Shown here in pieces: positions 6,895-6,947 of a stretch of 6,947 nucleotides of DNA. Position numbers and translations under genes: made by a program. Within the stretch, counting starts at the first letter, position 1; the number at the start of each line of letters is the position of its first letter. Source of the stretch: Clostridia bacterium (lineage in GTDB: Bacteria; Bacillota_A; Clostridia; Oscillospirales; CAG-272). Location: the NCBI GenBank assembly GCA_017959485.1, contig JAGDAM010000081.1:1-6947 (forward strand). The letters are read 5' to 3'. Below the pieces are notes generated by a model. The model was not told the DNA's origin, did no database searches, and worked only from the letters and a program-made list of their open reading frames with translations.

Positions 6895-6947
6895 CTTGTG
6901 GGTGTTTCGCTCTCCTTTCCGGACGGGACGACGCAAATGAACGCCCC
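6891..6947 (-). CDS. Possible 3' end of an unidentified upstream gene
   Basis: A frame open from the window edge encodes 18 residues (ending ESETPTR) and stops at a TGA that shares ATGA with the ATG of the glycosidase gene. Such 4-nt overlaps are typical of coupled genes, and the other junctions here are equally tight. Nothing in so short a piece identifies a product, and other frames are also open here, so this may be chance. Confidence 0.35.
   Translation of the reverse strand, partial: GAFICVVPSGKESETPTR

Overview
The window reads as chromosomal DNA of a moderately GC-rich, probably uncultured gut-type member of the Clostridia (Firmicutes/Bacillota). This rests on the neighbouring mnmG and rsmG genes, a RarA with a clostridial-style Walker B region, and a tandem intergenic repeat whose layout resembles repeats common in Oscillospiraceae/Ruminococcaceae genomes. 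The lineage is an inference. No mobile element, CRISPR array, tRNA or rRNA is visible.

Every gene lies on the minus strand and they form one compact operon-like block, transcribed from right to left. In order of transcription: the tail of a possible unidentified upstream frame (6891-6947); a membrane-anchored phosphodiester glycosidase (NAGPA-domain) protein (5914-6894); a small four-helix membrane protein of unknown function (5517-5930); a PlsC-like acyltransferase with an added zinc ribbon and a beta-rich C-terminal domain (4290-5486); rarA (3033-4283); mnmG (1172-3043); and rsmG (398-1141). The junctions are a 4-nt ATGA overlap, a 17-nt overlap, a 30-bp gap, a 6-bp gap, an 11-nt overlap and a 30-bp gap. 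A strong intrinsic terminator at 321-351 closes the unit. Its promoter must lie to the right of the window.

The operon mixes two themes. The first three identified genes suggest envelope or lipid work (an extracytoplasmic glycosidase, a membrane protein, an acyltransferase). The last three are information-processing genes: replication-fork maintenance (RarA), tRNA wobble-uridine modification (MnmG) and 16S rRNA m7G methylation (RsmG). The usual MnmG partner gene mnmE is not directly upstream and no parA/parB genes follow rsmG.

The left end (1-283) is a tandem array of about 2.6 copies of a 110-bp unit. Each copy carries two small inverted repeats. This array, the three-part acyltransferase and the unusual gene neighbourhood are the parts most worth a second look. 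I see no clear new defence or mobile system. The rest is ordinary housekeeping sequence with many long antisense shadow frames caused by its base composition.
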